Positions 25,929-34,833 of a DNA stretch of 64,000 bases are shown here, piece after piece. This stretch comes from Mesorhizobium tamadayense. GTDB taxonomy: Bacteria > Pseudomonadota > Alphaproteobacteria > Rhizobiales > Rhizobiaceae. The stretch covers positions 1 to 64,000 of the forward strand of contig NZ_RQXT01000023.1 of the NCBI RefSeq assembly GCF_003863365.1. The letters are read 5' to 3'. The position numbers and the translations under genes were made by a program. The notes below the pieces were generated by a model. That model was given only the letters and a program-made list of their open reading frames with translations. It was not told where the DNA came from and did no database searches. The first letter of the stretch is position 1, and the number at the start of each line of letters is the position of its first letter.

Positions 25929-28074
25929 CGGCGAACACCAGCCGGCGGCGCTCGCGGCGCCGCTGCAAAAGGCCGATGGCGGCGCGGCGCGCGCCTTCCA
26001 GGAAACGGTCCCAGCGGCCGGGATTGTGGACGACATCGGCGCGGTAGAAGGATGGGCAGAGCACGGCGGCATCCGCCACCTCGCCGCAATTGCCGCAGCC
26101 GACGCAATTCTGGTCGATGCTGGCCACCGGGTCATCGCGCAGCGGATCGTCGAGCGACTTCACCGACAGCGACGGGCAGCCGGAAAGCCGCATGCAGGCA
26201 TGGTCGCCGGTGCAGATGTCCTCGTCGACCCCGAACTTCGGCTTGACCACCCGCTTACCGCCCTTGATCGCCTTGTCGACCAGCGGCTTCTCGCGGCGCT
26301 GCCGGTTGAGCATGCATTCGGACGAGGCGACGATGACCTTCGGCCCCTTCTCCTCGGTGGTCAGCGCCTCGTGCAGCGCGGCTCGCATCTTGCCGACATC
26401 GTAGGTGCGGTCGATATGGCGCAGCCATTTGACGCCCATGCCCTTCACCGCCTCGGTGATCGGATGCTTGGTCGATTTCGTCCGGTTCGAGGCGCGCGAG
26501 GACAAGATGTCCTGCCCGCCGGTCGCGGCCGAATAGAAATTGTCGACGATGACGATGACGCCGTCATTCTTGTTGAAGACGGCGTTGCCGATCGAGGAGG
26601 TCAGCCCGTTGTGCCAGAAGCCGCCGTCGCCGACGAAGGAGATCGAGCGACGCTTGGCTTCAGGCGAGTTGAACGCCGAAGCCGAAGCCGGCCCCAGCCC
26701 ATAACCCATGGTGGTGGCGCCGAGCTCGAAGGGCGGCATGATCGAGAACAGGTGGCAGCCGATATCGGAGGCGATGTGGTGCTTGCCGAGCTCCTGTTCG
26801 ACCAGTTTTGTCGCGGCGAAGATCGGCCGCTCCGGGCAGCCGATGCAGAAGCCAGGCGGTCGGCCGGGAACGACGTTGACGAGATCGGCCGCATCGACGC
26901 CTTCGCCGACCTTGTTCGGTGCGCGAACCTCGCCCGGCAGGAGATGCGGGGCGTTCGCCCGCAGGAAGGAGCCGATGCCGTCGAGCATCACCTGTCCGGT
27001 ATATTCGCCGGCCATCGGCAGGTGCTCCTTGCCGACCAGCTTCGTGCCGCGGCCGGCCTTGTGCAGCATGGCGGCAAAGGCCTGCTCGATATAGTTGGGC
27101 TGGCCTTCCTCGACGACCAGCACCGCCTGCTTGCCCTCGCAGAAGGCGAGAAACTCGTCGTCGATCAGCGGATAGACGGCGTTCAGCACATAAAGGGGCA
27201 CGTCGGTGTCGCCATAGGTGTCGGCGAGGCCAAGCCGCTGCAGCGCGCGGATGACGGAATTGTACATGCCGCCCTGCATGACGATGCCGACCGAGCCGTG
27301 ATCCGAGCCGAAGATCTCGTTGATCTTGCGCTCGCGGAGGAAGTTCACTGCCGCCGGCCAGCGCTTGGCAACCTTCTCCTTCTCATGCAGGAAGGAGGCG
27401 GGCGGCAGCACGATGCGGCCGGTGTCGCGGCGCGGCGCGGCAAGCGCATCGGCCACCGACATCGGCGGGCGCTTGTTGTCCTTGGCGATGAAATGACCAT
27501 GCACGTGACAGCAGCGGATACGCACCTGCAGCATGACCGGCGTGTTCGAGGCCTCCGACAGCTCGAAGCCGTCCTCGACCGCCTTGACGATCGAGGGCAG
27601 GTTCGGGCGCGGATCGAGCAGCCAGACCTGGCTCTTCATGGCAAAGGCATGGCTGCGCTCCTGCATGATGGAGGAGCCCTCGCCATAGTCCTCGCCGACG
27701 ATGATCAGCGCACCGCCGGTGACGCCACCCGAGGCGAGATTGGCAAGCGCGTCGGAAGCGACATTGGTGCCCACCGTCGACTTGAAGGTGGCCGCACCGC
27801 GGATCGGGTAGTGCACGGAGGCAGCGAGCATGGCGGTGGCGGTCGCTTCCGAGGCGCTGGCCTCGAAATGCACGCCGAGCTCGCCCAGAATGTCCTGCGC
27901 GTCGGCGAGCACATCCATCAGATGGCTGATCGGCGCGCCCTGGTAGCCGCCGACATAGCCGACGCCGCATTGCAGCAGCGCCTTGGTGATGGCGAGGATG
28001 CCCTCGCCCGCGAATTCCTCGCCGGCGCCGAGCCTCAGCTTCTCGACTTCCTTGGCAAAAGACCGTTCGGCCAT
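25921..28074 (-). CDS. iorA: Indolepyruvate ferredoxin oxidoreductase, alpha subunit
   Basis: A 717-residue subunit that carries thiamine diphosphate. The N-terminal pyrimidine-binding domain starts GYVGGYQGAPISHLMDVL. The central region has the TPP/Mg motif GDGGFWHN...NKNDGV. The C-terminal part binds iron-sulphur clusters through Cys-rich segments (CTGDHACMRLSGC and CVGCGNCGEVADAAVLCP). It oxidises arylpyruvates with ferredoxin as acceptor. In aerobes such enzymes take part in aromatic amino acid breakdown. It is preceded by a MarR gene 50 bp upstream and overlaps iorB by 8 bp. Confidence 0.9.
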   Translation of the reverse strand: MAERSFAKEVEKLRLGAGEEFAGEGILAITKALLQCGVGYVGGYQGAPISHLMDVLADAQDILGELGVHFEASASEATATAMLAASVHYPIRGAATFKSTVGTNVASDALANLASGGVTGGALIIVGEDYGEGSSIMQERSHAFAMKSQVWLLDPRPNLPSIVKAVEDGFELSEASNTPVMLQVRIRCCHVHGHFIAKDNKRPPMSVADALAAPRRDTGRIVLPPASFLHEKEKVAKRWPAAVNFLRERKINEIFGSDHGSVGIVMQGGMYNSVIRALQRLGLADTYGDTDVPLYVLNAVYPLIDDEFLAFCEGKQAVLVVEEGQPNYIEQAFAAMLHKAGRGTKLVGKEHLPMAGEYTGQVMLDGIGSFLRANAPHLLPGEVRAPNKVGEGVDAADLVNVVPGRPPGFCIGCPERPIFAATKLVEQELGKHHIASDIGCHLFSIMPPFELGATTMGYGLGPASASAFNSPEAKRRSISFVGDGGFWHNGLTSSIGNAVFNKNDGVIVIVDNFYSAATGGQDILSSRASNRTKSTKHPITEAVKGMGVKWLRHIDRTYDVGKMRAALHEALTTEEKGPKVIVASSECMLNRQRREKPLVDKAIKGGKRVVKPKFGVDEDICTGDHACMRLSGCPSLSVKSLDDPLRDDPVASIDQNCVGCGNCGEVADAAVLCPSFYRADVVHNPGRWDRFLEGARRAAIGLLQRRRERRRLVFADA

Positions 28075-28123
28075 CTCTGCCTCCTTCCGTTGCCGCCATC
28101 AGCCGGCGGCGCGTACGTCAAAC

Positions 28124-28606
28124 TCAAATGTCGTGCTTGCGGATGTTCTTCAGCATCTTCTGCAGAATCGCGATCAGCGCGGCATATTCGGTATCGTCGA
28201 CGCCGTCGAACATCGCCTCGAAGGCGTCGTGCATGGCCGGCCAGGCGCGGGTGAACAGGGCGCGGCCGTCATCGGTCAGGAACACGTGGCGGAAACGGCT
28301 GTCGGCAACGCCCTGCTCGCGCCGCACGAGTCCTTGAACTTCCAGCGTGTCGAGCGTGCGGCTCAAGGTCGACTGCTCGATCACCGTATAGACTGAGAGA
28401 TCATTGACTGTTACGCCGTCGGTGACCGAGAGCACGGCCAGCGTGCGCACCTGCGGGATGGTCAGGCCCTGCTTGCGGAAATCCTCGCGCAAGGTGGCGT
28501 TGTAGCGGCCCATGATGCGGTTCATCAGATAGGGCGCGAATTGCTGCAGGCCAATCTCGCCGAGGGTCGAGATGCGCTGGCGCTTTTCCGGAAGCTTCTG
28601 TTCCAT
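28124..28606 (-). CDS. MarR family transcriptional regulator
   Basis: A 160-residue winged-helix repressor. The DNA-binding part shows the MarR layout: LTIPQVRTLAVLSVTDGVTVNDLSVYTVI, the recognition helix EQSTLSRTLDTLEVQGLV, and a wing with REQGVADSRFRHVFLTDDG. It overlaps the upstream flavoprotein gene by one base (TGATG) and precedes iorA, so it is inside the operon it may control. An aromatic acid or CoA thioester is the likely inducer, by family analogy. A longer open frame upstream lacks the domain. Confidence 0.88.
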   Translation of the reverse strand: MEQKLPEKRQRISTLGEIGLQQFAPYLMNRIMGRYNATLREDFRKQGLTIPQVRTLAVLSVTDGVTVNDLSVYTVIEQSTLSRTLDTLEVQGLVRREQGVADSRFRHVFLTDDGRALFTRAWPAMHDAFEAMFDGVDDTEYAALIAILQKMLKNIRKHDI

Positions 28607-30177
28607 CAGAGCCTCCCCGCAAGCAGGAAGCCGGAACCGCCGCCGAGACCTGCGCCCGGGTGGGTCGAGGCGCCGATATGGTAGAGGCCCTTGATGCCGG
28701 TCTCGTGATTGCGGCTTGTCTTGAACGGCCGCCACAGGAACGACTGGTCAATGGTCGAGGAGCCGCCATAGGGATCGCCGCCGACGAGGTTGACGTTCAT
28801 CGCTTCGAGATCGGCCGGCGAATAAGCGCGGCGCGCGATCACGGTCTCGCGGAAGCCGTCGATGTGGTTGGCGAGGATCGCCTCGACGCGGTCGGCATAG
28901 GCTTCGCGCAGCTCGGCATTCCATTGCCCGTCGGCCGGGACCTCGAGCTTTCCCGCGGTGTCGCCCTTGATAACGCGCGGCGCCTCGGGAAGCTGCAGCC
29001 ACAGGATCGCCTTGCCTTCCGGGCAACGCGACGGGTCGAGGGCGTGCGGCTGGCCGACGCAGATGGTCGGCACTTCCGGCAGCAGGCCGCGCACCGCCTC
29101 GTTGCAGGCTTTCGAGACGCCGTCGAGACCCGGCGTCAGATGCAGCAGCGCCACCTTGTCCAGCCCCTCGCCGCGCCAGGCCGGCGGCTTATCCAATGCG
29201 TAATGGATCTGGAAGTTGCCCTTGCCGTAGCGATAATCATGCACCGCCTTGGCGGCGGCCTCCGGCGGATCCTTGCCGAGCAGGCGGCCATAGAGCTGGG
29301 TCGGCGTGACCGAGCAGATGACGCTCTTTGCCGCCGTCAGCGTCTCGCCGGAGGCGAGCCGCACGCCACTGGCGCGGCCGCCCGTCTGAACGATCGAGGC
29401 GGCATCGGCGTTAACGCGGATTTCGCCGCTGCGTTCCTTGATCAGCGCCTCGAAAGCGGCAAGCAAGTTCTTCGCGCCGCCCTTGACGATCGGCGCCCCG
29501 GCGGCTTCAAGAGCGAAAGCGATGACCTTGGCGATCTGGCCGGAAAAGGCGTCTTCCGGTCCAAGCCCGGCATGCAACACCCACGGCGCCCAGAGCGCCC
29601 GGACGCTTTCCGACTTGTAGGCGGTTTCCAGCCAGCCACGCGCCGGCGCCAGCGCCTCGCCCAGGAAGGCGGCTAGGTTGCGCGGACCGCGCCGCCAGGC
29701 CTCGCCGGCCATGAGCTTCGTCGTCGGATAGGACCAAAGCGCGCCGCCGAGCAGGCCGAACAGAAGGCCGGCATTGCGCTCGATGCCGCCGACATCGCCG
29801 CCGTGGCGATCGCCGTCGCCGGAGGCGATTGCGTTCAGCGCCGCGATGTTGGCGGCGCGGTCGGTGGTAAGCACCGCATGGCTTCCGTCGGGCCGAAGCA
29901 CGCCGGTGGGTGTGGCGGTGTGGCAGAACTCCAGCCCGTGCCGCGCAAGATCCTTGCCGAGCGCGGCAAAGGCCGGCGAGGTGATGAACAGCACGAAAGT
30001 CGTCGCCATCACATCATGGATGAAACCGGGCGCGGTGATCTCCTCGGTGCGCATGCAGCCGCCGATGCGGTCGTTGCGCTCGAGCACGAGCACCTTGGCG
30101 CCCTTGGCGCCAAGCATCGCCGCGCAGACCAGGGCGTTGATGCCGCTGCCGACGATGATGTGATCGGCGGCGGTCAT
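28606..30177 (-). CDS. FAD-dependent oxidoreductase, phytoene-dehydrogenase/PYROXD2-like (first copy)
   Basis: A 523-residue flavoprotein with an N-terminal FAD motif IIVGSGINALVCAAMLGAKG and ERNDRIGGCMRTEE. It ends with the family pattern IGASTHPGAGLGGGSGFLLAGRL that closes the FAD site. Such proteins oxidise or isomerise hydrophobic or aromatic substrates; the substrate here is unknown. It heads the minus-strand operon with MarR, iorA and iorB. A homologue with the same ends lies 1.2 kb upstream on the other strand at 31397-32971. Confidence 0.85.
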   Translation of the reverse strand: MTAADHIIVGSGINALVCAAMLGAKGAKVLVLERNDRIGGCMRTEEITAPGFIHDVMATTFVLFITSPAFAALGKDLARHGLEFCHTATPTGVLRPDGSHAVLTTDRAANIAALNAIASGDGDRHGGDVGGIERNAGLLFGLLGGALWSYPTTKLMAGEAWRRGPRNLAAFLGEALAPARGWLETAYKSESVRALWAPWVLHAGLGPEDAFSGQIAKVIAFALEAAGAPIVKGGAKNLLAAFEALIKERSGEIRVNADAASIVQTGGRASGVRLASGETLTAAKSVICSVTPTQLYGRLLGKDPPEAAAKAVHDYRYGKGNFQIHYALDKPPAWRGEGLDKVALLHLTPGLDGVSKACNEAVRGLLPEVPTICVGQPHALDPSRCPEGKAILWLQLPEAPRVIKGDTAGKLEVPADGQWNAELREAYADRVEAILANHIDGFRETVIARRAYSPADLEAMNVNLVGGDPYGGSSTIDQSFLWRPFKTSRNHETGIKGLYHIGASTHPGAGLGGGSGFLLAGRL

Positions 30178-30238
30178 CGGCGGTGGCTCCGTGTCTCCGG
30201 GAAGTGAACGTCAATCGCGCTAAGCCGCGTTCCTTCGC

Positions 30239-30394
30239 GCCCCCCTCTGTCCTGCCGGACATCTCCCCCACAAGGGGGGAGATCAGCCGTCATCGCGGAT
30301 TTCGCCAATCGCCAACGCCGCAAGAAAGAGCGGGGCGCGGAAGCTGCCAATCTCCCCCCTTGAGGGGGAGATGTCCGGCAGGACAGAGGGGGGC
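30239..30394. repeat. Palindromic intergenic repeat, family B, copy 2
   Basis: An inverted repeat with arms 'cccccctctgtcctgccgg' and 'ccggcaggacagagggggg' and inner arms 'aaggggggagat' and 'atctcccccctt'. It is the same element as at 13301 and 43570. It fills most of the gap between the flavoprotein gene start and the cyclase gene end; the rest of 30178-30486 holds no gene. Confidence 0.85.
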
Positions 30395-30486
30395 GCCGTA
30401 GAGCGCTAGCGCTCCAAGACGGCCACTGCTCTATCATCATTCCATCGCCTGCGCGCATGATCTTCTCCCGAAGACCGCCACCTCGC

Positions 30487-31278
30487 CTACTTGCCCGGCA
30501 CCAGCGCCAGCGCGCGGATCGGGCTGCCTGTGCCGTGCTCGATCTTGAGCGGCGCGGCGATCAGGATCGCGCCCTTGGGCGGCAGCTGGTCGAGGTTGCA
30601 GAGGCTGGCGAGGCCATAGCGGTTGGCCTTGTGCATCAGCGTGTGCGCCGGGAACGGCGGCTCCATGCCGCCGGCCTTGCCGGCATCGGTGCCTATCGTC
30701 TCGCTGCCCCAACCCTTGATGTCCTTGCTGATCAGGAACTGGATGGCCTCGGCCGTCGGGCCCGGCGTGTGCGGGCCGGTCTCGTTGGCGTTGAGGAACT
30801 CGGCCTCCGAGCCGTTGCGTTTGTACCAGTCGGTGCGCATCACCACCCATTCGCCGGGGTTGATGGCGCCGTGCTCGGCTTCCCAGGCCTTGATGTGGTC
30901 GACGGTGAGCAGGAAATCGTGGTCGGCGGCGGCTTCCTTGGAGCAGTCGATGACATTGACCGGGCCGACGAAGTTCTGCGCCGGAATGGTGTCGGTCGCG
31001 CCGTCCGGATAGTCCTTGCCAGTGATCCAGTGCTGCGGCGCGTCGAAATGCGTGCCCGAATGCTCGCCGAGCTTCAGCCAGTTCCACGCCCACCACGGGC
31101 CGTTCTTGTCATATTTCGAGATGGCGTGGATCTCGACCTTCGGCGTGTCGACGGCAAGCTCCGGCGGCAGCTTGATCAGCGGCGTGTCCGGCCCGAGCGG
31201 TGCCGACAGGTCGACCACCTTGATGGCGCCCGAAAGCAGCTGGCCGGCGACCTCGCCGAGGAGTGATTGCGTGTCCAT
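30487..31278 (-). CDS. Cyclase family protein (kynurenine formamidase-like metal hydrolase)
   Basis: A 263-residue metal-dependent hydrolase of the cyclase/KynB superfamily. The metal motif HSGTHFDAP is intact, preceded by the KVEIHAIS strand. Bacterial kynurenine formamidases are shorter (about 210 residues), so the exact substrate may be another aromatic amide or cyclic compound. An aromatic role fits the neighbours. The frame extends upstream to 31362, but ATG 31278 starts the conserved part and has an RBS 'gaggga' upstream. It is divergent from the second flavoprotein gene. Confidence 0.82.
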   Translation of the reverse strand: MDTQSLLGEVAGQLLSGAIKVVDLSAPLGPDTPLIKLPPELAVDTPKVEIHAISKYDKNGPWWAWNWLKLGEHSGTHFDAPQHWITGKDYPDGATDTIPAQNFVGPVNVIDCSKEAAADHDFLLTVDHIKAWEAEHGAINPGEWVVMRTDWYKRNGSEAEFLNANETGPHTPGPTAEAIQFLISKDIKGWGSETIGTDAGKAGGMEPPFPAHTLMHKANRYGLASLCNLDQLPPKGAILIAAPLKIEHGTGSPIRALALVPGK

Positions 31279-31366
31279 TGTCTTCGTTCCCTCTTGTTCG
31301 TGACGATCAAGGCTCGTTGCGGCCCTTAATATCCTACTAGACGAAAACATATGCATCTGCAATTAT

Positions 31367-31380
31367 CTTTAAGCATAAAG
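31367..31380. promoter_or_regulatory. Candidate operator, CTTTAAGCATAAAG
   Basis: A semi-palindrome in the divergent promoter region between the cyclase gene and the flavoprotein gene, preceded by AATTAT. A close match is found 83 bp before the anthraniloyl-CoA monooxygenase gene (39107-39120), also after AATTAT. Size and symmetry suit a MarR protein, and two MarR genes lie nearby. The link is inference. Confidence 0.45.
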
Positions 31381-31396
31381 CATTTTGAGGCGGGGC

Positions 31397-32971
31397 GTGA
31401 GCGAGTTCGACGCCATCTTTGTCGGGGCGGGCCACAACAGTCTGGCATGCGCCGCGCATCTGTCGCTCAAAGGCTGGAAAACCGCGGTTTTCGAGCGCAG
31501 CCAGTCGATCGGCGGCGCCGTCCAGACGGGCGAATACACGCTTCCCGGTTTCCGGCACGATTTCGGCGCAATGAATCTGAGCCTGTTCGCCGGCTCCGCC
31601 TTCCACCGGAAATATGCAAATGAATTGAAAAGCCACGGGCTGGAATTCGCGCCCGTCGCCGACTGTTTCGCCAGCGCCTTCCCGGACGGAAAATGGTTCG
31701 GCGTCAGCAACGACCTGGAAAAGACCGTCTCGCGGCTGGCGGCTTTCTCCGCCGCCGATGCCGGCACCTGGCGCCGGCTGGTCGGCGCGTTTCCGGGCGA
31801 AGCCGAGCATCTCTTCCGACTGCTGGGATCGCCGATGAGCGCGCGGGCGCTTGCCGGCACGGCCTGGAATCTGTGGCGCAGGAAAGGCCTTGCCGGCGCG
31901 CTTGATACCGCCCGGCTGCTTCTCTCCTCGCCGCGCGCGTGGCTTGAGGAGAATTTCGAGACGCCGCACGTCCGCACGACCCTCGCCGCCTGGGGCATGC
32001 ATCTCGACTTCGCGCCCGACATCGCCGGCGGCGCCGTCTTCCCCTACCTGGAATCGATGGCCAACCAGAGCTTTGGCATGGTCCTCGGCAAGGGCGGCGC
32101 CGACACCATCATCCGCGCGCTCGCCGGCATGGTCAAAGCGGCCGGCGGCAAGATCGCGACGGGCGCGGAGGTGGCGGAGATCACCGTCGCCGGCGGCCGG
32201 GCGACCGGCGTGCGACTGGCATCCGGCGATTTCCATGTCGCCAGCAAGGCCGTCATCGCCGGCGTCGCACCGAAAGCGCTGCCGGGCAAGCTGCTGCCCA
32301 ATGGCTCCGGTGACGCCGCCTTCGACACGGCGATGAAAGATTTCCGCCATGCGCCGGGCACGATGATGATCCATCTGGCGCTGGACGACCTGCCGGACTG
32401 GAGCGCGAGCGCCGAGCTTCGCCAGTTCGCCTATGTGCATCTGGCACCCTCGCTCGACGCCATGTCGAGCACCTATCAGCAGGCGATCGCCGGCATGTTG
32501 CCCAATCAGCCTGTGCTCGTCGTCGGCCAGCCGACGGCCGTCGATCCGTCACGCGCGCCCGAAAGCAAGCATGTGCTGTGGGTCCAGGTGCGCATGCTGC
32601 CCGCCGAAATCAGAGGCGATGCCGCTGGAAAGATCGCGCCTGGACAATGGGATGCAGTCAAGGACGCCTATGCCGAGCGCGTGCTCGACATCATTGAGAG
32701 CTACGCGCCGGGGCTGCGCCAGAAGATCCTCGGCCGCGCGGTGTTCTCGCCTCTCGATCTCGAGCGCGAGAATCCGAACCTCGTCGGCGGCGACCAGATT
32801 TGCGGCAGCCACCATCTGGCGCAGAACTTTCTCTTCCGTCCGGCGCGCGGCTTCGCGCGCTGGCAAACGCCGGTTGCCAATCTGTACCTCACCGGCGCCG
32901 CGACATGGCCGGGCGCCGGCACCGGTGCCGGATCGGGCTTCATGCTCGCGCAACAGTTGGGAGGAAGCTGA
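31397..32971 (+). CDS. FAD-dependent oxidoreductase, phytoene-dehydrogenase/PYROXD2-like (second copy)
   Basis: A 524-residue flavoprotein homologous to the one at 28606-30177. The FAD motif AIFVGAGHNSLACAAHLSLKG is followed by ERSQSIGGAVQTGEY, and the C-terminal FAD segment is LTGAATWPGAGTGAGSGFML. Middle segments (NLVGGDQICGS against NLVGGDPYGGS) also match. The start is probably GTG 31397; a TTG at 31385 is in frame. It is transcribed away from the cyclase gene and followed 135 bp later by a binding-protein gene. Substrate unknown. Confidence 0.83.
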   Translation: MSEFDAIFVGAGHNSLACAAHLSLKGWKTAVFERSQSIGGAVQTGEYTLPGFRHDFGAMNLSLFAGSAFHRKYANELKSHGLEFAPVADCFASAFPDGKWFGVSNDLEKTVSRLAAFSAADAGTWRRLVGAFPGEAEHLFRLLGSPMSARALAGTAWNLWRRKGLAGALDTARLLLSSPRAWLEENFETPHVRTTLAAWGMHLDFAPDIAGGAVFPYLESMANQSFGMVLGKGGADTIIRALAGMVKAAGGKIATGAEVAEITVAGGRATGVRLASGDFHVASKAVIAGVAPKALPGKLLPNGSGDAAFDTAMKDFRHAPGTMMIHLALDDLPDWSASAELRQFAYVHLAPSLDAMSSTYQQAIAGMLPNQPVLVVGQPTAVDPSRAPESKHVLWVQVRMLPAEIRGDAAGKIAPGQWDAVKDAYAERVLDIIESYAPGLRQKILGRAVFSPLDLERENPNLVGGDQICGSHHLAQNFLFRPARGFARWQTPVANLYLTGAATWPGAGTGAGSGFMLAQQLGGS

Positions 32972-33105
32972 GCCGAAGAATTCCAGGGACCCTCAGTTTC
33001 AAAGTGGGCAAGGCGCGGTTGCCCACGATCCTGAACCTACCGAATGAAATAACGCCGCGCGGACAATGACAGCCAAAATTGGGACAACCAACAAGGGGAA
33101 CGACC

Positions 33106-34632
33106 ATGACCATCAACAGACGCGATCTTCTCGGATACGGCGCCGCGGCGCTTGGCGCGGCCACGTTCGGCCTGCCGAGGGCGGCAAAGGCGGCGGGCGA
33201 GCTGACCATCGCCTACAACGTCAATCTGCCGTCCTGGGACCCGACCACCGGACCTTCGGCGGTGAACCCGACCATCCAGGGCCTCTACCAGTCGGTGTTC
33301 GACCAGTTCATTCCGCAGAAGCCGGACCTCTCCTTCACGCCGGGCCTGCTCACCGAATGGGGCTGGAACGAGGACCGCACCAAGGTGATGATGACGGTGC
33401 GCGACGGCGTGGCCTGGCATGACGGCTCGCCCTTCACACCGGAAGACGTTGTGTGGTCGCTGCAGCGGGCCGGCGACGAAAAGACCGGCAACCCGATCCA
33501 GTTCGTCTGGAAGAACGTCAACAACTTCAAGATCGACGGCAACAAGATCACCGGCGACGTGGTGCAATTCGACCCGGTCTATTTCAAATGGATGTCGTTC
33601 CTGACCGGCTACATCATGCCGAAGGCCTATTATGAGAAGGTCGGCGCCGAAGGCTTCGAGAAGGCGCCGATCGGCACCGGGCCCTATATGGTCGACAAGT
33701 TCGAGCGCAACGCCTTCCTGCGGCTGAAAGCCAATCCGAATTACTGGGGCGCCAAGCCGGCCTTCGAGAATGTGACGATCAAGTTCGTCACCGACGCGGC
33801 GAGCCGCGTTGCCGAGATCGAATCCGGCTCCTCGCAGGTGACGCTCGAAATCCCCTACGAGGAATATGACCGGCTGATCGCCAAGGACGGGCTCGCAGGC
33901 TCGATCAAGAACGTCTCCGACATCGGCATGATCTTCTTCAACGACATCGAGGCGATGCTGGACAAGAATGTCCGCCAGGCGGCCGTGATGGCGGTGGACA
34001 AGGAACTGCTGGTCAAGCGGCTGCTGCGCGGCTACGGCCAGCCGATCTCGACGCTGGAGACGCCGGAATACGCGGCCTTCGATGCCTCGATCAAGGTCGA
34101 GCACAATCCGGAAAAGGCCAAGGAACTGCTCGCCGCTTCCGGCTATTCGCCGGAAAAGCCGGTCAAGTTCACCATCCAGACGACCAAGGGCTTCAAGCCC
34201 AAGGACTATGAGATGATCCAGGCGATCGTCGGCATGTGGCGCAAGGTGGGCATAGAGGCCAAGATCGAGGTCTACGAGATCGCCAAGCATTACGAGCTGC
34301 GCGCCGCCGACAAGCTGGCGCCGGCCGCCTTCTACAACTGGGGCAACGCGATCGGCGACCCGACCACCTCGACCGGTTTTGCCATGTACGGTCCGAGCCC
34401 GCATTCGGTGTGGGATAGCAAGGACCTGGTCGACATGATCAACCCGCTGTGGGGCGAGAACGACGAGGCCAAGCGCATCGCCGGCTGGAAGGCCGTCGAC
34501 AAATACATCGCCGAGCAGGCCTATGTGCTGCCGCTTATGCAGTATGCGCAGCCGATCGTGCACTCGAAGAAGGTCAACGTGGTGCAGCATGTCTCCGGCG
34601 CGCTGCTGCCGGCGCTGATGACCCCGGCCTGA
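33106..34632 (+). CDS. Dpp/Opp-type ABC transporter, periplasmic binding protein
   Basis: A 508-residue solute-binding protein of family 5. A twin-arginine signal (INRRDLLGYGAAALG, Arg5-Arg6) ends near AKAAGEL. Family segments include AWHDGSPFTPEDVVWSL, PIGTGPYMVDKF and ANPNYWGAKPAFENV. It delivers a peptide or similar solute to the permease pair downstream. ATG 33106 has the RBS 'aagggga' and starts the signal; the longer frame from 33079 adds only nine residues. The adjoining aromatic-degradation genes suggest a non-peptide ligand may be possible. Confidence 0.85.
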   Translation: MTINRRDLLGYGAAALGAATFGLPRAAKAAGELTIAYNVNLPSWDPTTGPSAVNPTIQGLYQSVFDQFIPQKPDLSFTPGLLTEWGWNEDRTKVMMTVRDGVAWHDGSPFTPEDVVWSLQRAGDEKTGNPIQFVWKNVNNFKIDGNKITGDVVQFDPVYFKWMSFLTGYIMPKAYYEKVGAEGFEKAPIGTGPYMVDKFERNAFLRLKANPNYWGAKPAFENVTIKFVTDAASRVAEIESGSSQVTLEIPYEEYDRLIAKDGLAGSIKNVSDIGMIFFNDIEAMLDKNVRQAAVMAVDKELLVKRLLRGYGQPISTLETPEYAAFDASIKVEHNPEKAKELLAASGYSPEKPVKFTIQTTKGFKPKDYEMIQAIVGMWRKVGIEAKIEVYEIAKHYELRAADKLAPAAFYNWGNAIGDPTTSTGFAMYGPSPHSVWDSKDLVDMINPLWGENDEAKRIAGWKAVDKYIAEQAYVLPLMQYAQPIVHSKKVNVVQHVSGALLPALMTPA

Positions 34633-34687
34633 TCATCGCCGAAGGGGTGCGCTGGCGTAAAGCGCGTTCCTTCTCCAACTGAGCATG

Positions 34688-34810
34688 CCCCCTCATCCGG
34701 CCGCTTCGCGGCCACCTTCTCCCGGTGGGGAGAAGAGACTGGCGCAAGCGCAGGCAATCTCCTCACCCCTCGGGGAGAGGCCGAGCGAAGTGGAGGCCGG
34801 GTGAGGGGGC
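34688..34810. repeat. Inverted intergenic repeat, family C
   Basis: The arms are 'ccccctcatccggcc' and 'ggccgggtgaggggg', with inner 'cttctcccggtggggagaag' hairpins. It lies between the binding-protein gene and the first permease gene, where it may dampen read-through so that the binding protein is made in excess. Confidence 0.75.
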
Positions 34811-34833
34811 GAATGCGTTAGGCTCACGCCAGC

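Noticed and set aside
25807..28254. 815-codon open frame on the plus strand across iorA and iorB
   Set aside because: It is antisense to two well-recognised genes, its product is a His/Asp/Arg-rich string without domains, and long open antisense frames are usual at this GC content.
33037..34590. 517-codon open frame opposite the binding-protein gene
   Set aside because: A mirror of codon bias in a real solute-binding-protein gene; no domain or RBS.
34688..34810. Insertion sequence ends
   Set aside because: The inverted arms enclose no transposase and the element is a short repeat.
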